A DNA stretch of 64,000 nucleotides, taken from assembly GCA_029255685.2 (NCBI GenBank), contig CM055315.2, positions 32,679,501 to 32,743,500 on the forward strand, read 5' to 3'. The notes under the pieces were generated by a model. It was not told the origin of the DNA. It made no database searches and saw nothing but the letters and a program-made list of their open reading frames with translations. Both the position numbers and the translations under genes were made by a program. Below are positions 35,997 through 48,265 of the stretch, piece by piece. Within the stretch, counting starts at the first letter, position 1. Each line of letters opens with the position of its first letter. Source of the DNA: Silene conica. Taxonomy: Eukaryota; Streptophyta; Magnoliopsida; Caryophyllales; Caryophyllaceae.

Positions 35997-36300
35997 GACA
36001 ACCAATGTAACCACTGAACAACCAAAGGTAGAAACTAACCTATAGTTCTAACTTCTTAAACCTCTAATCAACATTCAATTGATTCCGGGAACTAGGGCGA
36101 GGGAGAGCCGGTTTCCCTTTCGGTTACCCGACCGGGGGGTCTCTATCCTCACTACATTCCCGAACCCAATATAACGTTGCCCGTACACCGGGGACCTCAA
36201 ATACATGCCACGGGTACACAAAACAAGTTTCAAGTAAAACCGATAAACCGTTTAAAAGTTACGATCAATTTACGAAAAACTCAAAATGACATACAGGGAT

Positions 36301-36695
36301 CCCCAGCCGGTCGGCAGGCAGCCGGTCGGCCGGCTGGCAATCCCTCAGCCTACATTTCTTTTCAAAATCCGAGGAAACACCAAGAAGGACTCCCAGCCGG
36401 TCGGCAGGCAGCCGGTCGGCCGGCTGGGAACCCCATTCCCTAGCCTTTACTAAAATCGTATCCATCCCCATATGCACTCCCAGCCGGCTGGCAGGCGGCC
36501 GGTCTGCCGGCTGGGCTCCCTCCTATTCTATGTTTATCGCAAAACATAACACAAGGGAAACGACCACCAGCCGGTCGGCAGGCAGCCGGTCGGCCGGCTG
36601 GCAGTCCCAAGGCCAAAATCTCAAAATTTAAGAAGAACACACAACCGCTCTCCCAGCCGGTCGACCGGCGGCCGGTCGGTCGACCGGCTCAGAGA
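36301..36695. repeat. Five-unit CCGG palindrome array (Gypsy Y left LTR)
   Basis: Palindromic GC-rich units at about 36301-36338, 36391-36428, 36479-36515, 36567-36602 and 36652-36692 share outer arms CCAGCCGG/CCGGCTGG. They are separated by 50-60 bases of AT-rich sequence. The centre differs between units: the third has GGCAG...CTGCC, the fifth GTCGACCGG arms. The same array recurs at 43892-44286, 56885-57267 and, as a diverged form, 11177-11492. Confidence 0.9.
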
Positions 36696-37705
36696 GCCTG
36701 ATACGCAAAATCGGATTTTCAGCTTGTCTCAAAACTTCACAATTCGACATCAACACTTCAACAATTACAACAAGTAAGATTTGCCCAATATTTCTAATCA
36801 CTAAATACTACTTCCTACCAGCATCAAATCCCATAACAATCCTCAATGGTAAATTCAATGTATCCGTCTGAACTTAAGGAAAAACTGAAAATCACATATG
36901 AACACATAACAACATCTTTAGGTATGAATTCTTCACATATTCAACATCCTAAACATGATACTAAGTCCATTAAACAACATACTTTAACAAAATCAGAATC
37001 AACATACGAAACACAACAAAAGTGCTAATATTCACAAATAGGCCGAGTTTCTCATTATCGTCACCTTTAAGCTTAATCCGGCGAATGATCCTCCTCTACA
37101 ATGTAAGAGTCCACGTCGGGATTGTCGAGACCCACTCCTATAACAAAGAAAACGGTTTAGAATCACCAAAAACGAATTAAAGGCAAAACAGCCCGATTTT
37201 TGAAGTCGATAAAATGAAAAACGAAAGTGATGGATGTCTTGGAAATCGCGCGAGGATTCCGAAAATGTACTTACTTTTGCGATTCGATGAACGGATGATG
37301 AAGATCTTTGCAAAAGAAGGAAGGGTTTTATGGAGGTTTTGTGAGATGTTAAGTTTGCAGTGAAATGAAGCTTGAGGGAGAGGAAATGTCGACTTATTGC
37401 TTATAAAGAGACAAGTGAGTTGTCCTTTCCGAGTAAGTAAAATGGAGCGGATATTTACACGGATACTTGAGTCGGATATTTAATTATGCCAAGTTGTATT
37501 CGTCTTAAGAACTGGAGGTTCTTAAGGCGGATCTTATTTATTTATAAAAATTTCCGAATTAACTTATTAAAATATTATTTTATTATTTAAAATAATTAAA
37601 ATCGCTTAAATTAGATTTTACGAAAATACGGGATGTTACAATCACCCCAACTTCAAAAAGTTTCGTCCTCGAAACTCGAACGGACATAAATCTATATACA
37701 ATACC

Positions 37706-40700
37706 TCAATCAAATAAGAAAGGATGCGCAGCACGCATCGATGCCTCAGTCTCCCAAGTCTGCTCCTCGACTTCGCCGCAACGCCATAGGATCTTCACCA
37801 AGGGCACCACCTTGCTCCTAAGCTTCCTCTCCTGACGGTCAAGGATCTTCACTGGACGCTCTTCGAAAGCAAGACTCGGCTCTAAGTTCTCAATCTCTCC
37901 AGGCAAAACATGACTCGGGTCACTGATGTATCTGCGGAGCTGGGAAACGTGAAAAACGTTATGAACCTTGCCCAAACTAGGAGGCAAGTCCAATCGGTAA
38001 GCAGCAGCACCAATCCTCTTCACAATCTCAAAAGGTCCAATAAACTTAGGGCTCAACTTGCCCTTAACTCCAAACCTTTTAACGCCCTTCATCGGAGAAA
38101 CTCTCAAGAACACTCGATCACCCACCTCAAACTCTAAGGGTCTACGGCGAACATCAGCATAGGATTTCTGCCGGTCCTGTGCGGCCTTCATCCTACCTCT
38201 GATAAGCTGAACCTGATCAATAGTAACAGCTAACTGATCTGGTCCAAGGTCACGAACATCACTAGCTTGATCCCAACAAATCGGACTACGACACTTCCTA
38301 CCATAAAGAGCCTCGTACGGAGCCATACCAATGGAAGCATGATAACTGTTATTGTAAGAAAACTCTACCAACGGCAAACACTGCTCCCAAGAACTCTGAA
38401 AATCGAGGGCACAAGCGCGGAGCAAATCCTCAAGTGTCTGTATCGTCCTCTCGGACTGACCATCGGTCGCGGCATGAAATGCGGTACTCATCAACAAACG
38501 GCTACCCATCGCCTCCTGCAAGGCCTTCCAGAACCTGGAACAAAACCTCGGATCACGATCTGAAACTATCTCCTTAGGGACACCATGATATCGGACTATC
38601 TCAGCAACATAAGCCCTAGTTAAACGATCCATGTCCCAAGTCTCTCTGATCGGCACGAATCTGGCACACTTAGTTAGGCGATCAACAATAACCCAAATCG
38701 CATCTTTGCCTCCCACGGTCTTAGGCAAAGCGGTGACAAAATCCATAGATATGCACTCCCACTTCCACTGAGGAACGGGAAGCGGCTGTAGCAAACCACC
38801 AGGTCTCCTGTGCTCTATCTTGACCTGTTGACAAGTCAAGCACCTACTAACATAATCCAAGATCTCTTTCTTCATACCAGGCCACCAAAACATAAGCCTC
38901 AAATCCTTGTGCATCTTCTCTCCACCCGGATGAACGGAGTATGGTGACAAATGAGCCTCATCAAGAACCCTCTTCCTCAAATTTGGCACATCAGGGACAT
39001 ACATCCTACCACGGAACTTAAGGAAACCATCAGCATCTATCACCAAGTCGGGTGCAACACCACTCGAAATCTTAGACTCGAACTTCTTAAAGTCGGCATC
39101 TAAAGGCAAACTCTGGCGAATCTCCCAATATAAAGACGGCTCGGCAGTCATAGCAGATAACCAATCAAAACCACTACCCACCATCTCTAATCTCAGCTTC
39201 CGGAACTCGGAACACAACTCATCGGGCAATACTCTCATGGCACTCATCGAGTGAGAAGTCTTGCGGCTAAGCGCATCGGCAACTACATTGGCTTTTCCCT
39301 CATGATATAACAACTCGATGTCGTAATCCTTCACCAACTCTAGCCAACGTCTCTGTCTCATGTTAAGGTCTTTCTGAGTGAAAATGTACTTTAAGCTCTT
39401 ATGATCGGTGAAAATGCGGCAATGAGATCCCATCAGGTAATGACGCCACATCTTCAAGGCATGAACAACTGCGGCCAACTCCAAATCATGTGTCGGATAG
39501 TTCACCTCATGAACTCTCAACTGTCTAGATGAATAGGCTATCACTTTACCACTCTGCATCAGTACACATCCAAGTCCTAACATCGAAGCATCACAATACA
39601 CATCAAAGTCCACTCCGATCTTTGGCAAAGCTAACACCGGGGCGGAAGTCAATCTGGTCTTCAACTCCTGGAAGGAACTCTCACACTTGTCGGTCCACAC
39701 AAATTTGGCTTCTTTCTTCAGCAACTGAGTCATCGGGCGAGCTAATCTAGAGAAATCCTCAACGAATCTACGATAATAACCAGCCAAACCCAAAAAGCTA
39801 CGGATCTCTCCAACATCCTTAGGACTCTCCCAATCAACTACAGCCTCTATCTTCGCGGGATCTACCATCACACCCTCGCTGGATATCACATGACCTAAAA
39901 AGGCAACCTTCGAGAGCCAAAATTCACACTTTGAAAACTTTGCGAACCACTTCTGCTTGCGCAGAATCCCTAGAATCAATCGAAGATGCTCAGCATGTTC
40001 CTCATCGGTCTTCGAATATATCAAGATGTCATCAATGAAAACCACTACACAAGTGTCAAGATACTCACTGAAGGTACGGTTCATCTGATCCATAAAAATC
40101 GCCGGTGCATTAGTCAACCCAAATGGCATGACTACAAACTCGAAATGCCCATATCTGGTACGAAAAGCAGTCTTTGCAATATCGGCCTCTCTCACTGGAA
40201 TCTGATGATAACCTGATCGAAGATCAATCTTGGAAAACCTAGAAGCACCTCGCAACTGATCAAATAAGTCATCAATCCTAGGCAAAGGATATCTGTTCTT
40301 CACGGTCACTCGGTTCAACTCTCTATAGTCTATGCAAAGTCTCATGGAACCATCTTTCTTCTTGACGAACAGAACGGGAGCACCCCATGGAGAAGCACTA
40401 GGTCTAATGAAACCTTTCTCGATCATCTCTTCCAATTGCTGCTTCAACTCTTTCAACTCTGGCGGAGCCATACGGTAAGGAGCTTTAGAAATCGGTCCGG
40501 TACCTGGAACAAGCTCAATAGTAAACTCCACATCTCTCTCTGGCGGTATCCCTGGCAAGTCATCTGGGAACACATCTGGATACTCACGAACAATGGCTAC
40601 ATCTTCAAGCTTCGGTAGCGATGGTTTGGCAGCTGTAACAACACACAGGAAGGCTTGGCAACCCTTCCTAAGAAGATGAGAAGCTTTCATCGAAGAGATG

Positions 40701-42142
40701 ACACGAACACCCTTTTGAGGGCGAGTTCCCCTATAGGAAACACGAACTCCTGAAGAACTCCTCAAGCAGATTTTCTGGTCGCGACACTCGAAGCGAGCAT
40801 GGTATCGCGATAACCAATCCATACCGAGGATAATATCAAACTCCTCGAGAGGAAATCTCAGTAAGTCCGCAGGAAATGTGGCTTGACCAATAACAATAGG
40901 AACATCCCTATGGGACGAAGAGCAGGAAAACACGTCTCCAGAAGGTAAGGAAATAGAAGTCTCCTCAACCAATGAAGACTCAAGAGCTAGACGGTCGGCG
41001 AACTGAGTCGATATAAATGACAAAGAAGCTCCAGTATCGAATAAAATAAGGCACTCAGCGCCAAGCACAGAAAATATACCGGCAACAATGTCAGGATGCG
41101 CCTCTGCCTCAGCCCTAGTCATCACAAAAATCTTCCCTTTCGGCTTCCCTCCTTTAGTCGCTGCAGCAGCAGTGGCAGCCTTGCCAAGTGCGGTGTTCCT
41201 CTCAGGACACTCATACGATCGATGCCCAAATCCATTACAAGTGAAACACTTATAGGCATTCTTGAAACAGTCAAAACCCGGATGAGAAGGTTTACCACAA
41301 CGGTGGCAAACACTAGGAGATGTGTCGGTGTGAACAAAGGTCTTAGCAACCGGAGCAGAGAACCTCTCAAAACGCTTCTTCTGGGAAGAAGGCGAAGAAG
41401 TAGAAGGAACAAATGGTCTCTTCCCCTGGTACACGGATCTCTGGTGAGAAGTGAAGCTGGACGTAGCGGCGCGAGTCTCAGCATCAATGGCACGAATAGA
41501 ACTCTCGGCCCAAATAGCATCGTCATAAACCTCCACAAAAGAAGTAGAGTCACGACGAACCATACTCTCAATCCTCGGCCCTAGCTTCCCTCGGTAGAAA
41601 TACACCCTCTCAGCCTCATCACGAACAAATCTCGATGCAAAATGAGCTAACTGGTTGAACTTGTCAGTGAATTCTTGAACGGTCATCTTCCCTTGCTTCA
41701 AATCCATAAATTCTTTCAACCTCTGCGATCTCAACTCCTTGGGGTAGAACCTCGCCTCGAGCCTGTCTTTGAAAGCCTCCCAATCGAACATCGGGTCAAG
41801 AATAGCGGTAGGTCCAGTCAATGCCCACCAACGGTCAGCCTCCAATGTCAGGAAGTGAGCGGCTAAACGCACTCTATCCTCCCTAACGACTGAGTATAAG
41901 GTGAAGCTCTTTTCCATCTCTCTAAACCACTCTGTGAGGGCTACAGGGTCAGCCTCGCCTCCATAGGTCCTAACATGGCTTCGGGACATCTGAGAGGCAA
42001 TCCAGGAAAAGCTACCCGGACGATTAGCATCGCCGCCCGGCGGTGGAGGAGGTGGAACATTCCCCGCTTGCTGTCTCTGAGTCTCAAGCAAATGCTGAAT
42101 CGCTTGTAGCACAATGTTATCAGCAGCTCTGGGTCTCACCAT
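37706..42142 (-). CDS. Gypsy Y Gag-Pol polyprotein
   Basis: A 1,478-residue frame. Gag (retrotransposon gag core about residues 60-200) forms the particle. Two zinc knuckles ([14 protein letters not shown] and [14 protein letters not shown], about 278-310) bind RNA. An aspartic protease with DTGA lies near 367. Reverse transcriptase carries FIDD near 700; RNase H begins near DVYCDAS (about 846). Integrase has an HHCC zinc region (about 1068-1110) and a DDE core (SMDF near 1135, SDRDPRF near 1190, Glu in DGQSERT near 1230). A chromodomain-like tail (about 1428-1474, ending HPFLFD) is typical of chromoviruses and may steer integration to chromatin. Gag and Pol are in one frame, as in Tekay-like elements. 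The whole frame is open. Confidence 0.95.
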   Translation of the reverse strand: MVRPRAADNIVLQAIQHLLETQRQQAGNVPPPPPPGGDANRPGSFSWIASQMSRSHVRTYGGEADPVALTEWFREMEKSFTLYSVVREDRVRLAAHFLTLEADRWWALTGPTAILDPMFDWEAFKDRLEARFYPKELRSQRLKEFMDLKQGKMTVQEFTDKFNQLAHFASRFVRDEAERVYFYRGKLGPRIESMVRRDSTSFVEVYDDAIWAESSIRAIDAETRAATSSFTSHQRSVYQGKRPFVPSTSSPSSQKKRFERFSAPVAKTFVHTDTSPSVCHRCGKPSHPGFDCFKNAYKCFTCNGFGHRSYECPERNTALGKAATAAAATKGGKPKGKIFVMTRAEAEAHPDIVAGIFSVLGAECLILFDTGASLSFISTQFADRLALESSLVEETSISLPSGDVFSCSSSHRDVPIVIGQATFPADLLRFPLEEFDIILGMDWLSRYHARFECRDQKICLRSSSGVRVSYRGTRPQKGVRVISSMKASHLLRKGCQAFLCVVTAAKPSLPKLEDVAIVREYPDVFPDDLPGIPPERDVEFTIELVPGTGPISKAPYRMAPPELKELKQQLEEMIEKGFIRPSASPWGAPVLFVKKKDGSMRLCIDYRELNRVTVKNRYPLPRIDDLFDQLRGASRFSKIDLRSGYHQIPVREADIAKTAFRTRYGHFEFVVMPFGLTNAPAIFMDQMNRTFSEYLDTCVVVFIDDILIYSKTDEEHAEHLRLILGILRKQKWFAKFSKCEFWLSKVAFLGHVISSEGVMVDPAKIEAVVDWESPKDVGEIRSFLGLAGYYRRFVEDFSRLARPMTQLLKKEAKFVWTDKCESSFQELKTRLTSAPVLALPKIGVDFDVYCDASMLGLGCVLMQSGKVIAYSSRQLRVHEVNYPTHDLELAAVVHALKMWRHYLMGSHCRIFTDHKSLKYIFTQKDLNMRQRRWLELVKDYDIELLYHEGKANVVADALSRKTSHSMSAMRVLPDELCSEFRKLRLEMVGSGFDWLSAMTAEPSLYWEIRQSLPLDADFKKFESKISSGVAPDLVIDADGFLKFRGRMYVPDVPNLRKRVLDEAHLSPYSVHPGGEKMHKDLRLMFWWPGMKKEILDYVSRCLTCQQVKIEHRRPGGLLQPLPVPQWKWECISMDFVTALPKTVGGKDAIWVIVDRLTKCARFVPIRETWDMDRLTRAYVAEIVRYHGVPKEIVSDRDPRFCSRFWKALQEAMGSRLLMSTAFHAATDGQSERTIQTLEDLLRACALDFQSSWEQCLPLVEFSYNNSYHASIGMAPYEALYGRKCRSPICWDQASDVRDLGPDQLAVTIDQVQLIRGRMKAAQDRQKSYADVRRRPLEFEVGDRVFLRVSPMKGVKRFGVKGKLSPKFIGPFEIVKRIGAAAYRLDLPPSLGKVHNVFHVSQLRRYISDPSHVLPGEIENLEPSLAFEERPVKILDRQERKLRSKVVPLVKILWRCGEVEEQTWETEASMRAAHPFLFD

Positions 42143-42290
42143 CCTTTAAAAGAGAAAACATGGATTAGCTTAGCAATTAGCCATCACAAATAGACTACAA
42201 GATAAGTCCTTAAATCTACCCATCTCTCATTCATTATTTAATTGGTCAAGTTAAGGTTGGGGGTCACAAGAGTGCGTCGGGAGCAATAAT

Positions 42291-42302
42291 GCTCTGATAC
42301 CA
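42291..42302 (-). other. Gypsy Y primer-binding site (tRNA-iMet)
   Basis: On the minus strand TGGTATCAGAGC starts two bases after the 5' LTR end. It is the standard match to initiator methionine tRNA. Confidence 0.9.
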
Positions 42303-42304
42303 AC

Positions 42305-45231
42305 TGTAAAACCCCTCGCGAAAGCAGAAATATAAACACATAAAAGTACCAAATTTGCAGCGGAATTAAAACTTTTTAGAAGATAAAACAACATGCGAGA
42401 AGCTTTAACTGAAACTGAAAACAGAACTGATATAAACAACAATAGATAAGTAACGGTACTAAGTATCCAACTGAAACATAAATAAATACATCAGCCGGGG
42501 ATGGCACATCCCTACCGGCACCAAACAAAAACAACAAAAATCTAAGAGTCTAGCTAAGCGTAAACGGTAAGTCAACTGATGAACGGATCATCACTCGCTA
42601 GCTCTCCTGTAACCCTGATCTCCAACCCTGCATGTACCTACATACATGAAAACATGTACGCCACAATCAGTGGGGAGTGACTAGAGTTCTCCTAGCCACC
42701 TTTTGTGACAACACGAAACATATAAACAATACAGAACACTCCAACATATATCAACATGTGAAGCATAAACATCTCATCATCTTATCTCTTACCATCATGC
42801 GATCACCATGCACGGCTCTTAACCAACTTCATAAACAAATAGGAAGGAGAGCCGGTTTCCCTACTGGTTACCCAGTCGGGGGGTCTTTCAATCCCACTAT
42901 TTATGAAACCGAACTAAGAGTCATCCAATGCCTTGGATGATTTAACCACAACTAAGTAACATCAACAACTCGACATGTATATCTGACACTGTACCATCAT
43001 CTAGGCAAGCAGATAAACATCCATAACAAATCATGCATATCTGACACTGTACCATCATCTAGGCAAGCAGATACACATTCATAACACTAGCAACGGGTCC
43101 AGAGGTGAACTTAACACATATCCCATTACTACACTATGTCGGGTCCAGAGGTGAGCTTAACACATATCCCAACATCTAATCAAGTAAAGGGTCCAGAGGT
43201 GAACTTAACACATATCCCTAAACTTACAAACATGAAAAGGGTCCAGAGGTGAACTCAACACATATCCCTAATCATCCAAAAGCAAAGGGTCCAGAGGTGA
43301 ACTTAACACATATCCCAATGCTACAAACATGTATTGGGTCCAGAGGTGAACTTAACACATATCCCAATACACGGTCATCGCACAACGGGTCCAGAGGTGA
43401 GCTTAACACATATCCCGTGTACGACAACCGATCACGTGTCAGGTCCAGAGGTGAGCTTAACACATATCCTGACACGCCCAAGCAAAACACGTAACGGGTC
43501 CAGAGGTGAACTTAACACATATCCCATCACGCGACAGATAAACACGTAGTGGGTCCAGAGGTGAACTTAACACATATCCCACCACGCGACAACCAATGTA
43601 ACCACTGAACAACCAAAGGTAGAAACTAACCTATAGTTCTAACTTCTTAAACCTCTAATCAACATTCAATTGATTCCGGGAACTAGGGCGAGGGAGAGCC
43701 GGTTTCCCTTTCGGTTACCCGACCGGGGGGTCTCTATCCTCACTACATTCCCGAACCCAATATAACGTTGCCCGTACACCGGGGACCTCAAATACATGCC
43801 ACGGGTACACAAAACAAGTTTCAAGTAAAACCGATAAACCGTTTAAAAGTTACGATCAATTTACGAAAAACTCAAAATGACATACAGGGATCCCCAGCCG
43901 GTCGGCAGGCAGCCGGTCGGCCGGCTGGCAATCCCTCAGCCTACATTTCTTTTCAAAATCCGAGGAAACACCAAGAAGGACTCCCAGCCGGTCGGCAGGC
44001 AGCCGGTCGGCCGGCTGGGAACCCCATTCCCTAGCCTTTACTAAAATCGTATCCATCCCCATATGCACTCCCAGCCGGCTGGCAGGCGGCCGGTCTGCCG
44101 GCTGGGCTCCCTCCTATTCTATGTTTATCGCAAAACATAACACAAGGGAAACGACCACCAGCCGGTCGGCAGGCAGCCGGTCGGCCGGCTGGCAGTCCCA
44201 AGGCCAAAATCTCAAAATTTAAGAAGAACACACAACCGCTCTCCCAGCCGGTCGACCGGCGGCCGGTCGGTCGACCGGCTCAGAGAGCCTGATACGCAAA
44301 ATCGGATTTTCAGCTTGTCTCAAAACTTCACAATTCGACATCAACACTTCAACAATTACAACAAGTAAGATTTGCCCAATATTTCTAATCACTAAATACT
44401 ACTTCCTACCAGCATCAAATCCCATAACAATCCTCAATGGTAAATTCAATGTATCCGTCTGAACTTAAGGAAAAACTGAAAATCACATATGAACACATAA
44501 CAACATCTTTAGGTATGAATTCTTCACATATTCAACATCCTAAACATGATACTAAGTCCATTAAACAACATACTTTAACAAAATCAGAATCAACATACGA
44601 AACACAACAAAAGTGCTAATATTCACAAATAGGCCGAGTTTCTCATTATCGTCACCTTTAAGCTTAATCCGGCGAATGATCCTCCTCTACAATGTAAGAG
44701 TCCACGTCGGGATTGTCGAGACCCACTCCTATAACAAAGAAAACGGTTTAGAATCACCAAAAACGAATTAAAGGCAAAACAGCCCGATTTTTGAAGTCGA
44801 TAAAATGAAAAACGAAAGTGATGGATGTCTTGGAAATCGCGCGAGGATTCCGAAAATGTACTTACTTTTGCGATTCGATGAACGGATGATGAAGATCTTT
44901 GCAAAAGAAGGAAGGGTTTTATGGAGGTTTTGTGAGATGTTAAGTTTGCAGTGAAATGAAGCTTGAGGGAGAGGAAATGTCGACTTATTGCTTATAAAGA
45001 GACAAGTGAGTTGTCCTTTCCGAGTAAGTAAAATGGAGCGGATATTTACACGGATACTTGAGTCGGATATTTAATTATGCCAAGTTGTATTCGTCTTAAG
45101 AACTGGAGGTTCTTAAGGCGGATCTTATTTATTTATAAAAATTTCCGAATTAACTTATTAAAATATTATTTTATTATTTAAAATAATTAAAATCGCTTAA
45201 ATTAGATTTTACGAAAATACGGGATGTTACA
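42305..45231 (-). repeat. Gypsy Y 5' LTR (right copy)
   Basis: 2,927 bp, same length as the left copy and near-identical; landmarks are shifted by 7,591. It drives the element on the minus strand. Hairpin array at 43088-43587 and palindrome array at 43892-44286. Confidence 0.95.
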
Positions 45232-45672
45232 GTAATGACAATTTTGTAATTTCAAAGCTACTTACCCAGTTACTCAATTTATTAAATTGCGCAACAAGCC
45301 CGACAAAAAACACTAAAACAAATTGACACTTGCGCCACGATTTATGCCACGAGAATTTATAATTCGTGGCTAAACGTTTAGCCATGGGAAAAAATTTATT
45401 CACTATTTTAGAAAAAAATTATGCCAAGGGAAAAAATTTCCTGTGGCAAAAAGTCAATTGCGCCACAATTTAGGTTACAGTCGTGGCTAATAATCATTTT
45501 TGCCACGAACAATGTCACACCCATGACAAATATATATTTATAATTCTTTTTTTGTTAAATTTATAATATTGAATAACATTATTTAGAGATCGCAACACAT
45601 TTAAAGAGAAACGTATGTCCAATTAAATAATTAAATTATTAACACCTATCATTGAAAAGTCTGAAACTAATA

Positions 45673-45868
45673 CTCCCCCCAATTTACTATGATGTTCCCT
45701 TTCCTTTTTAACACAAAAAATAAGAGAATCAATTTGGACCACACAATACACATGACCCCACTCCAAATTGATTTTAAACCATACAAAGTTGTACAAAAAA
45801 GGAAAGAGGGAACAACATTAATATTGATCAAAAAGGGAAAGGGGAACAATATAGAAAATTGGAGGGAG
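45673..45868. mobile_element. Stowaway-type MITE in CACTA-3
   Basis: 196 bp with inverted ends CTCCCCCCAATTTACTAT and CTCCCTCCAATTTTCTAT (reverse complement of the right end), each flanked by TA (45671-45672 and 45869-45870). This is the Tc1/mariner-derived Stowaway pattern. No coding capacity. Confidence 0.85.
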
Positions 45869-46843
45869 TATATTGTTAAATAAGCTTTTCATTAGAAAAT
45901 TGATTTACAACTTTATTTGTAAAATATTTCTACAAGAACTTGAATTCGAGATGTTAAATTGGAAAAAATTGGGGAAGTTTTAAGGAGAAAATAAATAAAA
46001 GACAATTAGATTTAAAATATGATTAAATAAAAAAAAGTAGTCTAAAAAATTAAATTCAAAATGATTTCCAACAAATCATTGAATAAAATGGAAAAAAAAC
46101 ATATTGATAAAATAACCGATATAAAAAAATCAATATAGAAAAACATTTTAATTATTGAAAATGAGCGTATCACACCGAAAAGTAAAATGGAAATTAAAAT
46201 AATAAATTACATGTGTAAATAATGTGAAATTTTGTTGAGAAAAAGAAATATCAAGAATAATGAAAAGAAATCAATTTAGGCAAAACAAAAATTTATACGA
46301 TATTTTCTGTGTTTTTTGGCAAAAACTGATTATTTTCGAGTTAATAATGTCTCGGTCATTTATTTTAGTAATAAAACTCGGTCAATGATACCCATATGTA
46401 ATCATTATTCAAAAGTGATCATTACTTAGTAAAAAGTGATTAAACTTTTTTTCGTTACAAATACGACGATCTTACAAATAGTATTTGTGTGGAAAAATAT
46501 ATGAAAAAATGGATAAGAGAAAAATAAAATAAAATGCCGACAAATGAAAAAAATAAAAAAAATGTATTAGGGAAAAAAATATAAGGAAATTGTGATTAAA
46601 TAGTTTGGAGAAAATGGTTTTGTTGACTCGAGCAAAAAATGACCCGAGCATCATTAGTCGGGAGGTCGACATTGAAAACTCGAGTAATTTGAGGAAATTA
46701 ATATTTTTTTCGCAAAAATATGTAAATCATTTAATATTTTTTCATAAAAATAATAGTGAAGGTAATTTAGAAAAAAAGGAATATAATTTAAAAAGGTTTC
46801 AAAGTGTTAACTATATCAACAAGCTTAAGTTCATTTTCGGTAG

Positions 46844-46915
46844 CTCATCATAAGAACTCCACAGTTAAGCGTGCCCAGGTGATAGTAGTCTTGGGATGAG
46901 TGACCTCCTCGGGAG
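46844..46915 (+). pseudogene. 5S rRNA-like segment
   Basis: GAACTCCACAGTTAAGCGTG, then GTAGTCTTGGGATGAGTGAC and CTCC...GGGAGG, follow the order of plant 5S rRNA from its middle to near its 3' part, including most of internal promoter boxes A and C, with scattered changes and an extra TAAG. The 5' third of 5S rRNA is not recognisable. This is not a working 5S gene. It may be a relic of a Cassandra TRIM, whose LTRs carry 5S sequence, or of a 5S-derived SINE, carried in CACTA-3. Confidence 0.7.
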
Positions 46916-47012
46916 GATATACGATTCGCGAAAGTGAATGACTTGTGATTCTAAGTAACGAGTTGAGATAACTAACCAAGCAAGGATTAAAGCTTGACAA
47001 AATTCCATATGT

Positions 47013-47206
47013 TATCAAATGTGTTTGATAGTGTGGTGGTTGCTCACCTCATCCCTTAACCCCGAGGTCAGGGGTTCGATTCCTACCCATGGGAATGGAG
47101 CAACTCTTTGGCAAGCCGTTTACCTCTTCGTGAGAGAGCCTGCGGCGAGGGGATTATACACCGTTGTCGACACGGTGGAGACCCCGGTTTAGACGAAAAA
47201 AAAAAG
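47013..47206 (+). mobile_element. tRNA-derived SINE in CACTA-3
   Basis: About 194 bp with an A-box-like TAGTGTGGTGG (47029), a good B box GTTCGATTC (47074-47082), and a 3' A-rich tail. It is flanked by an 11-bp duplication ATTCCATATGT (47002-47012 and 47207-47217). Layout and target repeats fit a pol-III SINE moved by a LINE. Confidence 0.85.
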
Positions 47207-47810
47207 ATTCCATATGTGAAAATATTTTCATTATAATTAAAAAATAATATATTACATTTTGTTTATTTATTTTTTATTTTTATGTTTGTCACGGGAAAAA
47301 TTTTGGCCACGAGAATTAATTTTTGGTCACGGGAATTATTAGCCACGTGAGAATCTGTGGCTAAAAATATAATTTTAGCCACGTTGTTGTTTTTCCCGTG
47401 ACTATCTGTTAGCCACGGCCACTTGGGCCACGAAAGGTATTTCTGTGACAAAGAGCTTTAGCCACGGGAAATTAGTACTTGCGCCACAAATTTAGTCGTG
47501 GCCCAAGTGCTTAATTGTAGTAGTGAAGGTGAATCTGGCACACTAGGATGTGTGCGTAAATTCAAGGAGTGCCAAGGAGGCACAAAAGGGTGTTTCGTTC
47601 AGGTGGGAGTGCACGCCCCGAGGAGCGATGGGTGAAACCCGACATGTATGGTTGCCGTTAGGAACAGACTTGGATGATAACGGGTCGAGGTTGGACAATA
47701 CCTCAATTAGGCTCTTGCAATCGGCTTAAGCAAAAATGCGGTTGTATTAGGTGGATCGGGGTGAATGAGGTGTTTTCGTGGTACCTCCAAAAATGTCGGA
47801 GGTGGGAGTT

Positions 47811-48265
47811 TGTTGTACTGGGTCCTCCATGTTTTGGAGAAGTACACAATGGTGGACTCCAAATTGTCATTTGTTGACAATTGTGAAAAAGGCGATGAAA
47901 TCATTTAATGTTGGAGGAAAAAAGGTATGTAATAGTGTGTGTACATGAAACTTGCATGAAGCATTTTCTTTGTGCATATACGGCTGTATTGCCAAGCTCT
48001 GGCTATATAAGTAGAGTTGGAGCAATGTAATATGCATCCCTCCATCTTCATAAGTGAGTTATAAGAGTAGTAATAAGGGTAGTCCTAAGTCTCTTGTTTA
48101 TATTACTCTTATTGTAATCTCTGAGTGTGATCAATAAAATCCTAGTGCAACCGCAGTGAGGACGTAGCCAATTTGGTGAACCTCGTTATATTTGTGTCCT
48201 TGTTATTCTTGTCTTTATTATTGTGTGTGTGGTCATATATATTACCCTACGAAAATCCCCCTACA
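47811..48265 (+). repeat. Copia element right LTR
   Basis: 455 bp, TGTTGTACTGGG...CCCCCTACA, then TSD CGTGT. Longer than the left copy mainly by a 12-bp AGTAATAAGGGT-type duplication. Confidence 0.9.

Larger units (their letters stand above)
34714..37640 (-). repeat. Gypsy Y 3' LTR (left copy)
   Basis: On the plus strand TGTAAAACCCC...GGATGTTACA. Holds, in order, a GTGGGGAGTGACTAG block (35079), CCGG...CCCCCC hairpin blocks (35249-35297 and 36103-36143), a ten-unit hairpin array (35497-35996), a five-unit CCGG palindrome array (36301-36695), and the conserved reverse complement of AAAGGTGACGATAATGAG (37041-37068). The many short frames in it are repeat by-products. Confidence 0.95.
34714..45231 (-). 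mobile_element. Gypsy Y: whole-looking, very young Tekay-like chromovirus
   Basis: 10,518 bp on the minus strand, flanked by TSD GTAAT (34709-34713 and 45232-45236). Both LTRs are 2,927 bp and I noticed a single base difference, which at about 1e-8 changes per site per year means an age in the tens of thousands of years or less. The primer site is the reverse complement of 42291-42302 (TGGTATCAGAGC, tRNA-iMet); the purine tract before the 3' LTR reads GTTGGGGTGAT (37641-37651). One uninterrupted gag-pol frame lies between. It looks whole. The C-terminal chromodomain-like tail and single long frame fit the Tekay/Del clade of Ty3/Gypsy chromoviruses. Confidence 0.95.
33875..47525. mobile_element. 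CACTA-3: non-autonomous CACTA, split by Gypsy Y
   Basis: Ends CACTACAACAAAATGGCACT (33875) and GTGCTTAATTGTAGTAGTG (47525) with a perfect 3-bp TSD AAG (33872-33874 and 47526-47528). Subterminal zones (33890-34370 and 45320-45530, 47285-47515) are dense in GCCACG, CCGTGGCTAA and TTGTCAC words in both orientations. It is about 3.1 kb without the 10.5-kb Gypsy. No transposase frame was seen. It also carries a Stowaway MITE, a 5S-like segment and a SINE. Confidence 0.9.
32016..48265 (+). mobile_element. Ty1/Copia TR-GAG-like element, split by CACTA-3
   Basis: LTRs lie at 32016-32461 and 47811-48265, with TSD CGTGT at 32011-32015 and 48266-48270. A primer site TGGTATTAGAGC (32465) follows the left LTR, and a purine tract GGAGGTGGGAG precedes the right one. 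The interior holds a gag-protease frame (32505-33734) and no integrase, reverse transcriptase or RNase H; without CACTA-3 the element is only about 2.6 kb. This is the plan of non-autonomous TR-GAG elements, whose Gag may serve particle formation while a partner supplies the enzymes. The LTRs differ by a 12-bp stretch and a modest number of bases, so it is moderately young. Confidence 0.85.

Noticed and set aside
36177-36640. Frames with PAGRQAAGRPAGNP repeats
   Set aside because: Translations of the CCGG palindrome array, not conserved as protein.
41096-41584. 162-codon plus-strand frame opposite gag
   Set aside because: Antisense shadow of the Gypsy Y polyprotein.
46844-46915. Functional 5S rRNA gene
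   Set aside because: The 5' third is missing and there are many changes and an insertion; no tandem 5S array.
47013-47206. A tRNA gene, from the good B box
   Set aside because: No cloverleaf with acceptor stem; poly-A tail and target duplication show a SINE.
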